NCBI GenBank assembly: GCA_034428395.1
Contig: DAOUHX010000424.1
Span: forward strand, 116,090 to 180,089
Direction: 5' to 3'
DNA: 64,000 nucleotides
From: Bin5 sp034428395
GTDB taxonomy: Bacteria > Chloroflexota > Anaerolineae > Caldilineales > Caldilineaceae
Below the pieces are notes generated by a model. It made no database searches and had not been told where the DNA came from. It was given only the letters and a program-made list of their open reading frames with translations. The position numbers and the translations under genes were made by a program. Every line of letters begins with the position of its first letter. Position 1 is the first letter of the stretch. Positions 7,975 through 16,913 of this stretch are shown one piece after another.

Positions 7975-9291
7975 ATGACAGATCGCAGAGCAGAGCTCGA
8001 ACAGTATGCTCAACTCCTGATCCGCTTGGGCCTGAACCTGCAGGCCGGCCAGTCGCTGGTGATCAAGACTGAGCCCATCCATCGTGACTTTGCACTTCAG
8101 GTGGCTGAAGCGGCCTACGACGCCGGGGCTAAATACGTTCAGATCGAGTACAACGACATGCGTCTGCAAAGCATTCGCATTCGCAAGAGCCGAGAGGAGA
8201 CCCTGGAGCATCTTCCCGGCTATTTCAAAGAGATGGCCCAGGAGCGCAGGGATGACGCCTGGGCCGCGCTAAGCCTGGTTGGCGAGGAGGACCCGTCGCT
8301 TCCGACCCAGCTTGACCCGGCGAAACTACGCATCCTGCAGACCGCTGAATACCGCGCCATGATGCCCTGGCGCGAGTCGATGATGGAAATGAAGCAGCAG
8401 TGGAACGTGGCCTCGCTGCCCACGCCAGCCTGGGCGCAGAAGGTCTTCCCCGACCTCGCGGCCGAAGAGGCCTTGGACCGCTTTTGGGACGAGATTCGCC
8501 GCATTATTCGGCTTGACGCCGGCGACCCGTTTTCAGCGTGGCAGGACCATCTCGACAACCTCGAATCGGCGCGCTCGACGTTGCAGGCCAGACAAGTGCG
8601 CTCCCTGCACTTTTTTGATCCCACGCCCGCCGCAGACGGCAGGCCGTCCACCGATCTGACGATAGGATTGACCGACCGGCCCAACTGGGCGGGCGGCGTG
8701 GGCGGACTGGGCGCGTCGGAAGACGACGGATTCGGCGGCAACGGCGAGGAGAACAAAGCCGGCGCGCCTGTATTCCTGCCAAACATTCCTACTGAGGAGC
8801 TGTTCACAACGCCGCACCGACTGCGCGTCAATGGCTGGACCAAGACCTCCCGCCCCAGCTTCCCGTTCCGGCGCGAAGTGGCCGAGGTGACATTTCGCTT
8901 CGAAGAGGGACGCGTTGTCGAGTTTTCGGCAGGTGAAGGCCAGGAGATTTACGAACAGTTCTTCGCCGTAGAGGGGACGCGATTCCTGGGCGAAGTGGCG
9001 CTGGTGGACGTTTCGTCGCCGATCTTCCAGAGCGGCCTCGTATACTACAATACGCTATTCGACGAGAACGCCGCTTGCCACATCGCTTTCGGTCAGGCCT
9101 ATCCGATCGGCCTCGCTGGCGGCGCAGAGCTGTCGCCGGATGAGTTGAAGGCCGCTGGCGTAAACAAGTCAGATTTGCACCTGGACGTCATGATCGGTAC
9201 CCCTACGCTGGATGTCACCGGCCACCTGAGCGACGGCACGAGACTGGCGATCATGCGCGCAGGCCGCTACACACCCGCAGTGCTGGAATGA
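7975..9291 (+). CDS. M29-family metal-dependent aminopeptidase
   Basis: Cytosolic aminopeptidase of the thermophilic M29 family (AmpS/PepS type), 438 residues, close to the usual 410. The start at MTDRRAELEQYAQ is chosen because GGAAAG lies 9-14 bases upstream and homologues begin at this helix; the open frame runs further up to 7801 without a site. Metal ligands of the family are recognisable in LGEVALVD, in FDENAACHIAFGQAY and in the late SDLHLDVMIGT. The N-terminal half contains LNLQAGQSLVIK and the YDAGAKYVQIEYND segment. A Gly-rich stretch near residues 235-265 looks like a variable loop. The stop overlaps the next gene (ATGA), indicating coupling. Confidence 0.93.
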   Translation: MTDRRAELEQYAQLLIRLGLNLQAGQSLVIKTEPIHRDFALQVAEAAYDAGAKYVQIEYNDMRLQSIRIRKSREETLEHLPGYFKEMAQERRDDAWAALSLVGEEDPSLPTQLDPAKLRILQTAEYRAMMPWRESMMEMKQQWNVASLPTPAWAQKVFPDLAAEEALDRFWDEIRRIIRLDAGDPFSAWQDHLDNLESARSTLQARQVRSLHFFDPTPAADGRPSTDLTIGLTDRPNWAGGVGGLGASEDDGFGGNGEENKAGAPVFLPNIPTEELFTTPHRLRVNGWTKTSRPSFPFRREVAEVTFRFEEGRVVEFSAGEGQEIYEQFFAVEGTRFLGEVALVDVSSPIFQSGLVYYNTLFDENAACHIAFGQAYPIGLAGGAELSPDELKAAGVNKSDLHLDVMIGTPTLDVTGHLSDGTRLAIMRAGRYTPAVLE

Positions 9292-10244
9292 GCGGAAATC
9301 TCGCCCTGGAGCCGTTTCTGATCGGCCAGGGCGTCATGATCCTTGACGGCGGCCTGGCGACTGAGCTCGAAAGAAGAGGGGCCGACCTGTCGGACGATCT
9401 CTGGTCGGCGCGTCTTCTGCTCGAAGACCCCGCCTCGGTTCGCCAGCTTCATCTTGACTACTTCGAAGCCGGCGCAGATGTCGCCATCAGCGCCAGTTAC
9501 CAGGCCAGCTTTGAGGGATTCACTCGGAGAGGACTCAGCCGCAGGCGGGGCGTGGAACTACTGCAGAGCAGCGTGCATCTGGCAAAAGAAGCGCGCGACC
9601 AGTTCCTGGCTGCGGCCGAACATCGAGGCGAAACCCATCGACGCCTGCCTCCGCTGGTCGCCGCTTCTATCGGTAGCTACGGCGCGTTCCTCGCCGACGG
9701 CTCCGAATACACGGGCGACTTCGGTCTCTCGAAGAAAGCGCTGATTGACTGGCACCGGCCTCGTCTCGAGGCCCTGCTTGGCGCCGAACCTAACCTTCTG
9801 GCCTGCGAGACCATACCCTGCCTGGTGGAGGGAGAGGCGCTGGTCGAACTGTTGACGGAGTATAGGGGGACGCCCGCCTGGATCGGATTCAGCTGCCGCG
9901 ATGACGAGCACGTCTGCCGCGGTGAGCCAATTGCCCGTTGCGTGGAGCTGGCTAACAGCTGCGAAACCGTCGTCGCCACCGGTGTGAACTGTACGGCGCC
10001 CAAACACGTGGCAGGGCTATTGAAAAGGGCGCGGGCAGCGACGCGCAAGCCCCTTGTCTGTTACCCCAACAGCGGTGCCTGCTGGGACAGCGTCGCCGGC
10101 GAGTGGCAGACCGGCAGCGCTGTCGTCGATTTTGCTGGCGAGGCATCGACCTGGAAAGCAGCCGGAGCCCAACTGATCGGCGGCTGTTGCCGTACGTCGC
10201 CCGAGGATATCCGCAAACTGCGCCGGTTGCTTCTCAACGGTTGA
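9288..10244 (+). CDS. Homocysteine S-methyltransferase family protein
   Basis: Zinc-dependent methyltransferase of the MmuM/BHMT type, 318 residues, typical length. It would transfer a methyl group, probably from S-methylmethionine, to homocysteine giving methionine. The three zinc-binding cysteines are visible: Cys235 in GVNCTAP and Cys300-Cys301 in IGGCCRT. The N-terminal LDGGLATELERRG is the family signature, and YQASFEGF is the usual substrate-side motif. It overlaps the upstream aminopeptidase by four bases; peptide turnover and methionine recycling are plausibly linked, though that is inference. The methyl donor cannot be decided from sequence. Confidence 0.92.
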   Translation: MSGNLALEPFLIGQGVMILDGGLATELERRGADLSDDLWSARLLLEDPASVRQLHLDYFEAGADVAISASYQASFEGFTRRGLSRRRGVELLQSSVHLAKEARDQFLAAAEHRGETHRRLPPLVAASIGSYGAFLADGSEYTGDFGLSKKALIDWHRPRLEALLGAEPNLLACETIPCLVEGEALVELLTEYRGTPAWIGFSCRDDEHVCRGEPIARCVELANSCETVVATGVNCTAPKHVAGLLKRARAATRKPLVCYPNSGACWDSVAGEWQTGSAVVDFAGEASTWKAAGAQLIGGCCRTSPEDIRKLRRLLLNG

Positions 10245-10281
10245 CCCCACCCCGGGCTGTTCGGACACCGTACACAACAAA

Positions 10282-10305
10282 CCGGCCCCTGAAGGACCGG
10301 CTCTT
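10282..10305. terminator. Bidirectional terminator between convergent genes
   Basis: CCGG..CC (from 10282) pairs with GG..CCGG (to 10300) around a short loop with one internal mismatch. A CTCTTAAG tail lies on the plus side and TTTGTTGT on the minus side. It sits between the methyltransferase and cytochrome gene ends. Confidence 0.5.
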
Positions 10306-10342
10306 AAGACTTGCTTTTAGTATTCAGTGGAGAACCGAGAGT

Positions 10343-10900
10343 CTACTGCTCCTGAACAGCCGCCTCAGCTCGCAGCGAAAGCAAATAGGTCAACAAGTGA
10401 GCGAGATCCTGCGCGTCCATATCGTCAGAGAATGTCTGGGGCATTTCGCCTGAGTTGTATCCACTGACGACAAAGCTGTCGGGATCCGTGATGCTGGTGT
10501 AGAGGTACAGCGCCGGCCCGGCTTCACCCGTCTGTCGGGCCCGCCCAACCGCCGTATCCGCAATCTCAAACCAGGTGGGCGCAATCTCTACCAGGCTGTT
10601 GTCGAGCTGATGGCAACCTGTGCAACCGTGAGGAACGGTCAGGGCTTCGCCGGCTGCGGAGTCACCCGGCATCAGGGGAGCAATCGTGTCAGGCAAACCG
10701 GCGTAGATCTCTTCATCGGTCAGTACGGCGATGCGGGGCCGCGGGGTGGGCGTAGGCGGCACAAAGACTTCGCCTTCTCCCAGAATCACCATATTCGGCG
10801 AAATCAGCTGCAAACTCGGGTCGGGCGCGCATGCGCTGAACAGGACCATGGCTAGCATTGCAGCAGATAGCGTAGTTTTGAGTAACGTACGACGCGCCAT
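10343..10900 (-). CDS. Lipoprotein with a single c-type cytochrome domain
   Basis: Membrane-anchored periplasmic or extracytoplasmic electron carrier, 185 residues. The start (MARRTLLKTT) is set by a GGAGACGGGGA site and the signal peptide; the longer frame to 11053 has no site. Hydrophobic segment 10-22, then lipobox F-S-A-C with Cys24. A Thr/Pro-rich linker (50-55) leads to one haem motif, CTGCH at 93-97, with a likely axial Met153 in SGEMPQTF. Class I small cytochrome c fold. No oxidase or photosynthesis genes are adjacent, so its partner is unknown; the haem lyase gene ccmF lies at 25989-28079. Confidence 0.87.
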   Translation of the reverse strand: MARRTLLKTTLSAAMLAMVLFSACAPDPSLQLISPNMVILGEGEVFVPPTPTPRPRIAVLTDEEIYAGLPDTIAPLMPGDSAAGEALTVPHGCTGCHQLDNSLVEIAPTWFEIADTAVGRARQTGEAGPALYLYTSITDPDSFVVSGYNSGEMPQTFSDDMDAQDLAHLLTYLLSLRAEAAVQEQ

Positions 10901-10972
10901 TCCCCGTCTCCAACGAAACTGAATAGACTGGACTCGCAAATGAGGTTGGTGAAGCCCCACTATTTTGGCACC

Positions 10973-10978
10973 ATTATA
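10973..10978 (-). promoter_or_regulatory. Predicted -10 element of the cytochrome gene
   Basis: TATAAT on the minus strand, about 73 bases upstream of the cytochrome start, inside the AT-rich patch of the divergent gap. No clear -35 hexamer is seen. Confidence 0.4.
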
Positions 10979-11112
10979 TAACAGTTCCGCCGCCATAGCC
11001 GCATTTCGCAAGGCCTGAAACACAGTTGGCTTCCGGGCAACAGAGCTGCACAATGTTCTCTATCGCATTGTGTCCCGCCTACAGCTCGTGGACCCAAAGG
11101 AGGAAGGAGCAA

Positions 11113-11454
11113 GTGAGTAGAATCAGCGAAGAGGAGGCCCGCCGGAGATTGAGCGCAGAGTTGCCGTCATGGGGGGTGCAAGACGGCGAGCTGCACCGTC
11201 AGTATCGCACCGCGAACTGGCGGGTTACACAATTCGTGGCCAACGCCATTGGCTTTCTGGCCGAGGCAGCCAACCACCATCCGCGTCTCGTTCTCAACTA
11301 CCGTTCAGTCGACATCTTTCTGCACACGCATGACGTCGGAGGGCTGACGGAGAAGGACCTGGCGCTGGCCCAACAGGTTGAAGAGACGCTGAACTGGCCG
11401 CCCGATGAGGGAGACGTCTTTGGCAGCCCTCCCAAGTACTGGCTACGCGACTGA
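11113..11454 (+). CDS. 4a-hydroxytetrahydrobiopterin dehydratase (pterin carbinolamine dehydratase)
   Basis: Small cytosolic enzyme, 113 residues, normal for the family, which dehydrates 4a-hydroxytetrahydropterin after aromatic amino acid hydroxylation. GTG start at 11113, chosen for the AGGAAGGAGC site right upstream. Catalytic residues are seen as His55-His56 in AANHHPRL and His73-Asp74 in HTHDVGGLTEKD. No phenylalanine hydroxylase gene is in the window. The protein could instead serve molybdopterin-related metabolism, as proposed for orphan members of this family. It converges with rlmB; an ACACAG/CTGTGT inverted repeat (11456-11475) lies between, without a T-run. Confidence 0.93.
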   Translation: MSRISEEEARRRLSAELPSWGVQDGELHRQYRTANWRVTQFVANAIGFLAEAANHHPRLVLNYRSVDIFLHTHDVGGLTEKDLALAQQVEETLNWPPDEGDVFGSPPKYWLRD

Positions 11455-11537
11455 TACACAGGGCAGCAACTGTGTGCAGCTCCGCCCGTCAGATGAATCG
11501 TTTGCTTGACCTGCTCGGTGGATTTTTCAGCTCAACC

Positions 11538-12302
11538 CTAGCTCGGCTCGGCTGTGGATGTTCGCGCCAGGTATGCGCTGTGGAGAACGATGCTGCCTGC
11601 AATGGCCGCGTTGAGGCTGTCTACGGCCCCCTTCATCGGTATCGTAACGCAGAAGTCGCACTTCTCACGTGCCAACCTGCTGAGGCCTTTCCCTTCATTG
11701 CCGACCACGACGGCAAGGCGACCGCCCAGATCGGCCTCAGAAAGCGGGGTCGCGCCCGGCTGAATGTCCAGTCCTACCGTCCAGATGTCGCTGTCCTTCA
11801 TCAGGTCGATTGTTCGATTGATATTCTTGACCTGTGCTACCGGAAGATGCTCGACCGCGCCTGATGAAGCATTGCTTACCGCGGGTGTAATTCCTGCCGC
11901 CCTCCTCTCGGGAAGAACGACGCCGTCCACGCCGAACGCTTCACAACTCCGGAAGAGGGTACCAAGATTGCGCGGGTCTTCCAGATGGTCGAGGACGAGG
12001 AACAGAGGATCGACCTTGCTCTTGCCGATGTCCAGTAGATCATAGAGGTCCGTGTAAGGGAAAGGACCGGTTTCGAGGGCGACTCCGTGCGGATTCAGCT
12101 CGTTCTGTCGCAGGCGGTCAAAGAGCCCGCCCTCGACGTACCGCAGAGGAATTTTGCGGCTTTCGGCCCTCTGTACAATTTCGGCGAGTCGCCCTTTGGG
12201 ACGAGATTCGGCGACGCCCTCCAACCAAAGACGGTAGAAGCGGCGTTTGCCCGCACGCAGGGCCTCCCACACTGCGTGCCGGCCCACGAGCAGTTCGCTC
12301 AT
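11538..12302 (-). CDS. rlmB: 23S rRNA (guanosine-2'-O-)-methyltransferase RlmB (TrmH/SPOUT family)
   Basis: SAM-dependent 2'-O-methyltransferase of 23S rRNA, 254 residues, typical. The N-terminal substrate-binding domain starts with LLVGRHAVWEALRAG. The SPOUT trefoil-knot motifs are all present: LEDPRNLGTLFRSCEAFG near 107-124, GNEGKGL at 201-207 and IPMKGAVDSLNAA near 221-233. The start overlaps the cysS stop by four bases, so it is translationally coupled to cysS, an arrangement also known from the Bacillus cysS-mrnC-rlmB region. Confidence 0.94.
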   Translation of the reverse strand: MSELLVGRHAVWEALRAGKRRFYRLWLEGVAESRPKGRLAEIVQRAESRKIPLRYVEGGLFDRLRQNELNPHGVALETGPFPYTDLYDLLDIGKSKVDPLFLVLDHLEDPRNLGTLFRSCEAFGVDGVVLPERRAAGITPAVSNASSGAVEHLPVAQVKNINRTIDLMKDSDIWTVGLDIQPGATPLSEADLGGRLAVVVGNEGKGLSRLAREKCDFCVTIPMKGAVDSLNAAIAGSIVLHSAYLARTSTAEPS

Positions 12303-13711
12303 CCAGCGTCCTCAAAGCGCCAGACGGTGCCATCCGGCGTGTCTTCAAGGTAAACGGACAAAGAGGCCAGGCCTTCCCTGACTTTGTCTGCCAGCGCCCA
12401 CTGCTTTTCCTGCCGGAGCTCGGTCCGCAGCGAGACGAGCAGATCGATAAACTCTTTCGCTGCCAGCGAATCGCCCTGGGATTCGCCGGCGTCGGAAAGC
12501 GAGAGTCCCAGCACGCCGGCCAGTTCGCGCAGCGTCTCCTGCGCCGCCTGGAAAAAGGGACCCGAGACACCGGCGGCGCGTGCCGAGTTGATGGCCCGCA
12601 CAAGTTCAAAGAGTTGGGCCAGGGCCGCGCTCGTGTTCAAGTCGTCGTCCATCGCCACCCTGAAACCTGAGCGGGCCGCCTCGGCAGTCTCCCTGAGGTT
12701 TTCGGCGCTCTCCCCCACGGTAACCGTCCCGCTAGCCGGGCGCAATCCACCTCGCAGCCTGGCCGCGCTTCGCTCCGCGGCTGCGATAGACTCCTCCGTA
12801 TACGCAACCGGCTTGCGATAGTGGGCGGTGAAGACCAGCAGCCGGAGCGCGTCGGCCGAGTACCTTTGCAGGAACTCGTCGATTGTGACGAGGTTTCCTA
12901 CCGACTTGCTCATTTTTTCACCGGAAAGCTGCAACATCCCATTGTGAACCCAATAGCGGGCGAATGGCTTGCCGGTGAGGCTTTCACTCTGCGCAATCTC
13001 GTTCTCATGGTGGGGGAAAATCAGATCGTTGCCGCCCCCGTGAATGTCGATCGTCTCGCCGAGATGGTGAAGGCACATGACCGAACATTCGATGTGCCAG
13101 CCCGGACGGCCCGGACCCCACGGGCTTTCCCAGGATGGCTCGCCCGCCTTGGCCGCTTTCCACAGCGCGAAGTCGGCCGCATTCTCCTTGCGTTCGTCCG
13201 AATCGACCCGTGTTCCCGCAACCGCGTCCTCCTGCCGCCGGCGGCTCAGCTTCCCATAGTCGTCATCGTTTTGAACGCGAAAGTAGACACTGCCATCCAT
13301 TTCGTAGGCATAGTTGGTCTCGCCCAGCTCGCCAATCGTCCGGATGATATTTGAGATCTCGTTGGTCACGCGCGGGTAGGTATCGGCCGGCTTGATGTTG
13401 AGGTCGCTGAGGTGCATCAGGTACTTGTCAGTGTAGAACTGCGCCAGTTGAAAGGGGTCCTGGCCCGTTTCCTTGGCGCGGACGATGATCTTGTCATCAA
13501 CATCGGTAAAGTTGGTGACGTAAGTCACCTCATAGCCGATGTATTCGAGATATCGCCTGATCATGTCGAATACGATTGCGCTCATCGCATGGCCGATGTG
13601 GGCGTCGGCGTACACGGTAGGGCCGCAGACGTACATGCGTACCCGTTCCTCTTCGGCAGTCTGAAACGGCTCGAGCTTTCTCGAAAGCGTATTGTAGATG
13701 CTTAGCGCCAT
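12299..13711 (-). CDS. cysS: Cysteinyl-tRNA synthetase
   Basis: Class I aminoacyl-tRNA synthetase charging tRNA-Cys, 470 residues, usual length. The HIGH motif is at 38-41 and KMSKS at 266-270. The catalytic zinc ligands are Cys29, Cys209, His234 and Glu238, at the spacing known for the family. The C-terminal helical anticodon-binding region is present. Located between the PIN/TRAM gene (51 bases upstream) and rlmB (overlapping), all on the minus strand, so one operon is likely. No T-box leader is seen upstream. Confidence 0.97.
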   Translation of the reverse strand: MALSIYNTLSRKLEPFQTAEEERVRMYVCGPTVYADAHIGHAMSAIVFDMIRRYLEYIGYEVTYVTNFTDVDDKIIVRAKETGQDPFQLAQFYTDKYLMHLSDLNIKPADTYPRVTNEISNIIRTIGELGETNYAYEMDGSVYFRVQNDDDYGKLSRRRQEDAVAGTRVDSDERKENAADFALWKAAKAGEPSWESPWGPGRPGWHIECSVMCLHHLGETIDIHGGGNDLIFPHHENEIAQSESLTGKPFARYWVHNGMLQLSGEKMSKSVGNLVTIDEFLQRYSADALRLLVFTAHYRKPVAYTEESIAAAERSAARLRGGLRPASGTVTVGESAENLRETAEAARSGFRVAMDDDLNTSAALAQLFELVRAINSARAAGVSGPFFQAAQETLRELAGVLGLSLSDAGESQGDSLAAKEFIDLLVSLRTELRQEKQWALADKVREGLASLSVYLEDTPDGTVWRFEDAG

Positions 13712-13762
13712 GGGAGTTTCGTCGCGGGGACGCGCGTGAGGTGTTTGGGACGGAAAGTCGAA

Positions 13763-14890
13763 TTAGCGGACCGATTCGAAGGCGCGGCGGCGTTCCTGCA
13801 CCTCTTCCGGGACGGCGAAAATCAGGCGGCCGGCATTGGTCTGCAGCACCTTTGTAACGCGCACCGAAATCTGTGCGCCCAGGGACCTGCGGCCCTGTTC
13901 GACAACAACCATGGTCCCGTCGTCAAGGTAACCCACCCCCTGGTTGGCTTCCTTGCCTTCCTGAATTACGTGAATGCTCATCTCTTCGCCGGGGAGGACG
14001 ACCGATTTGACGGCGTTGGCCAATTCGTTGATGTTTAGGACACGCACACCTTGTAGTTTGGCAACTCGATTCAGGTTGTAATCATTAGTAACGATGGCGG
14101 CGCCCATCTCTCTTCCCAGGTAGACCAGTTTTTCGTCGACATGCTGGGCTTCTACCGGGTCCTGATCGAGAAACTCGATTTCGACATTCTCGATCTGCTG
14201 CAAGCGGTCCAGGACTTCGAGCCCTCGCCGGCCGCGATTGCGCCGCAGTACCTCGGCCGAGTCGGCAATATATTGCAGTTCGTTGAGGATGAATCGCGGG
14301 ACGGCCAGGACTGCCCACAGAAAACCTGTATCCGCTACGTCTGCGATACGTCCGTCTATAATGACGCTCGTATCCAGTAGCATCGTCTGCGTAAAACCGT
14401 CACCCTTGCCCTTGTCGAGGAGCGGCAACTTAGGCAGATCCCGCTGGTTCTGGCTCTCGGTCTGAAGACGGAAGAAGGTCAGAATCTCCCGGTGGCGCAA
14501 CACCATCATGGTTACGCCAAGATAGCCCATTACAATAACGCCGACGAATGGCAAAATGGTCCCGAATGGATTAGGCAGCAGCGAGAGAGGGTAGGCCAGG
14601 AGCGCGGCGATTGTCAACCCAACTGCCAACCCTACAGTGGCAGCCATGAGTTGAACTGTTGGGATCTGGCGCAGGCTGGAGCGAAGGGCGTGAGCCGGCC
14701 TGAATGTCAGCCACGGAGCAGCGACAAGACCAATCAGTCCGCTGACGACAATCGCCGGGACGATAATGCGTGCGGACGAGAGCGTAAGGCTCTTGAGGGT
14801 ATCGACACCCGCAAGCTGTCTTCCCAACTCCCATCCCAGCAGGGCAAAAATAAGGGTAACCAGCACCCTCAGGAGCAGCCCCCAACGCAT
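13763..14890 (-). CDS. Membrane-anchored PIN/TRAM domain protein (YacL-like)
   Basis: Integral membrane protein with a cytoplasmic PIN-type ribonuclease domain and a TRAM RNA-binding domain, 375 residues, as in Bacillus YacL. Four hydrophobic segments occupy about residues 5-25, 40-62, 80-105 and 108-131. The PIN domain begins with LLDTSVIIDGRIAD (first catalytic Asp173) and ends with AIVTNDYNLNRVA. The TRAM domain covers roughly 310-367 (PGEEMSIHVIQEG). The start is supported by AGGAGG a few bases upstream and by a promoter. Neighbours cysS and rlmB match part of the Bacillus yacL region, minus ispD and ispF. Cellular role unknown. Confidence 0.93.
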   Translation of the reverse strand: MRWGLLLRVLVTLIFALLGWELGRQLAGVDTLKSLTLSSARIIVPAIVVSGLIGLVAAPWLTFRPAHALRSSLRQIPTVQLMAATVGLAVGLTIAALLAYPLSLLPNPFGTILPFVGVIVMGYLGVTMMVLRHREILTFFRLQTESQNQRDLPKLPLLDKGKGDGFTQTMLLDTSVIIDGRIADVADTGFLWAVLAVPRFILNELQYIADSAEVLRRNRGRRGLEVLDRLQQIENVEIEFLDQDPVEAQHVDEKLVYLGREMGAAIVTNDYNLNRVAKLQGVRVLNINELANAVKSVVLPGEEMSIHVIQEGKEANQGVGYLDDGTMVVVEQGRRSLGAQISVRVTKVLQTNAGRLIFAVPEEVQERRRAFESVR

Positions 14891-14924
14891 AGCCCGGTCC
14901 TCCTGACCAGCAAAGCAGACAATA

Positions 14925-14966
14925 TTGTGACAGAATCATGATACAACACTTGTCACCAATGCGCAA
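14925..14966 (-). promoter_or_regulatory. Promoter with overlapping inverted repeat upstream of the PIN/TRAM-cysS-rlmB operon
   Basis: On the minus strand: TTGCGC (14966-14961), 17-bp spacer, TATCAT (14943-14938). The -10 element lies inside an interrupted inverted repeat, GTGACA at 14927-14932 and TGTCAC at 14951-14956, so a repressor site is possible. Confidence 0.5.
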
Positions 14967-15072
14967 TGCCCGTTTTCGACGCTGCGTCTTGCGCAAACAG
15001 TATACGACTTTACAATCTCTGTGGAGTCCAAAACGGAACCAGCGGGACCTGTCTGTTCCTGTGAGCGGGGCA

Positions 15073-16209
15073 CTAACTTTCTTGAAGTGACTGATAGAGT
15101 CCCAACACTTCGCGGGCGTTGTTGTGAGCAGAGTACCTCTGACTGTAGCGACCGGCTGCCCGTCCCATCTTGGCGCGCAACTCGGCGTCGCGCGCAATCT
15201 GCATGATGCGCAGGCCGATGCTGAGGTCATTGTCTGCGGTCAGGAATCCGGTCTCACCGTCGACTATCATGTCTGCGACGCCAGGCGAGTCGATGCCTAT
15301 CGACGGCAGCCCCGCGGCCGCCGCCTCAATGAAGGTCAACGGATGCACTTCGCTTGTGCTCGCAGACAGGAAGAAGTCGGCCATGCTCAGAACGCCGCCG
15401 ATGCGCTCGTAAGTTACCGGTCCGCAAAATGTCACGCGGCCGTCCATATGCAGCTCACGCGCCAGTTGGCGGCAGTCGCTGAGGCTCGGACCTCCCCCTA
15501 CCAAGAGGAGATGCAGCTCAGGGACTTCCTCTTTGAGCGCCGCGAAAATGCGCAAAAGGCGGTCTACGGCCTTTTCGCCGCTCACCCGCCCTACATAGAC
15601 GCCAACGACCGCCTCCTCCGGGATGCCGTAATCGGCGCGGGAAGTCGCCTCTTCAGGTTTGTGGAACCGGCTCAAATCGATTCCGTTGGGTATGACAACG
15701 ACTCGACCCTGGATGCCCCACGACGGCATGATCGAAGCTGCGCTGCGGCTGGGCGCAATGATCGCGCTGCAGCGTTGGCTGAAACGCTGGAAGAAGGCAT
15801 GCAATGCGGTCTCCGACAGCGTTTCAGGCACAAGCGGCAGGTATTGCTGAACGTAGAGGTCGTACCTTGTGTGACTGGTAAAGACGAGCGGAATATCATA
15901 GCGGCGGGCGAAAGTCAGCCCAAAACTGCCGCTGATAAAGGGATGGTGCACGTGGATGACATCCATTCGCTTTAAAATATCGCGGCACCTGGAATCCACG
16001 CGCACGGATAGATGATAGCCCGTGTCAGCAATGGGGATGCTGGGCAATCGGATGACATTGTGCTCATCTCTGGTCGCCTTGTCCTGCTCTGGGACAAAAA
16101 GGTAGACCTGTTCGCCCCACTGATCGAAATGTTCTTTCAGCAGGCCAACATGGTTGACCACCCCGTTAATATGGGGCTTGTAGATGTCGCTGAACAACGC
16201 AATACGCAT
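15073..16209 (-). CDS. Glycosyltransferase family 4 protein
   Basis: Retaining GT-B glycosyltransferase, 378 residues, likely acting at the inner face of the membrane on lipid or exopolysaccharide acceptors. The N-terminal domain shows the PHINGVVNHVGLL donor-side loop typical of diacylglycerol glycosyltransferases and mannosyltransferases. The C-terminal domain has YVGRVSGEKAVDRLL and the E-x7-E motif in SEVHPLTFIEAAAAG. The closest functional guess is a glycolipid synthase such as monoglucosyl- or mannosyl-diacylglycerol synthase, but specificity is not decidable. GGGA occurs just upstream of the start. It stands alone on the minus strand, with 182 bases to the PIN/TRAM start and 245 to the DUF3054 gene. 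Confidence 0.88.
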   Translation of the reverse strand: MRIALFSDIYKPHINGVVNHVGLLKEHFDQWGEQVYLFVPEQDKATRDEHNVIRLPSIPIADTGYHLSVRVDSRCRDILKRMDVIHVHHPFISGSFGLTFARRYDIPLVFTSHTRYDLYVQQYLPLVPETLSETALHAFFQRFSQRCSAIIAPSRSAASIMPSWGIQGRVVVIPNGIDLSRFHKPEEATSRADYGIPEEAVVGVYVGRVSGEKAVDRLLRIFAALKEEVPELHLLLVGGGPSLSDCRQLARELHMDGRVTFCGPVTYERIGGVLSMADFFLSASTSEVHPLTFIEAAAAGLPSIGIDSPGVADMIVDGETGFLTADNDLSIGLRIMQIARDAELRAKMGRAAGRYSQRYSAHNNAREVLGLYQSLQES

Positions 16210-16454
16210 TTCGAGCGGTCCCGTTCGAAACTTTATTTTTGAAACGGCCCCTGATGGGTCGGCCCCTTGCGACTGGATCTATTCCGACTTGCAGAAGCGA
16301 CGGAAGTCCGATGCAACATTCCAGTTCGAACCGTCTGCCAATATCTACGTTTGTGCAGGGTAAATTGTTTCAGCAAACCTTCCACAGCAGGTCTGCACGC
16401 TGTTAGGAAAATCTGCAGCAGGCCGACAAAGAGGTGCCCGCGGTAAGGACGCCC

Positions 16455-16913
16455 TCATTGGCGAACAGCCTCTTGCGACAGTGAATCTCGCGCTGTCCTT
16501 GGGGCCAGGATACGCGCAAACACCAGGCGCCAGCCAAGCACAAGGAGCGCCGTGAAGGCAAAGGCCGTTAGGACAAACGGAACTGTCACCGAGTCTGAAA
16601 ACAAGTATCCTCGAACCGCAAAGGCGATCAGATCGGCTGCTATGAGCGTAAACGCCGAATTCAAAAGGAAACGACCTGTCCAAGGGGCATTGGCCCGCGC
16701 GTAGGCGCTAAAAACCGGCGCCGCGATTACCCATCCCAAAAGGAAGGGCGCGGCAATGCGCGGCGCGTTCGCTAGCCAGTCTATCGGCCCCGAACCGGCA
16801 TGAACGATTCGCCCTAGGATGACAAACACCACAAGTGCCAGCAGATCGCCAATGGCAAGCACGCGGGCCGAACTCCGACTCATTAGACCGTCAATTCCTG
16901 ACTGCGAATACAT
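16455..16913 (-). CDS. DUF3054 family membrane protein
   Basis: Hypothetical integral membrane protein of at most 152 residues with four hydrophobic segments: ARVLAIGDLLALVVFVILG, a central AAPFLLGWVIAAPVFSAY, FTLIAADLIAFAVRGYLF and VLTAFAFTALLVLGWRLVFA. The GDLLAL..F..LGR beginning and the internal W..R...N pattern fit DUF3054, found mainly in Actinobacteria, haloarchaea and Chloroflexota. No function is known. The start is uncertain: ATG at 16913 or ATG at 16883 (MSRSSARV), neither with a strong ribosome binding site. It is not clearly co-transcribed with its neighbours. Confidence 0.75.
   Translation of the reverse strand: MYSQSGIDGLMSRSSARVLAIGDLLALVVFVILGRIVHAGSGPIDWLANAPRIAAPFLLGWVIAAPVFSAYARANAPWTGRFLLNSAFTLIAADLIAFAVRGYLFSDSVTVPFVLTAFAFTALLVLGWRLVFARILAPRTARDSLSQEAVRQ

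Noticed and set aside
13712..13762. T-box leader before cysS
   Set aside because: Only 51 bases separate it from the upstream gene and no T-box consensus is present.
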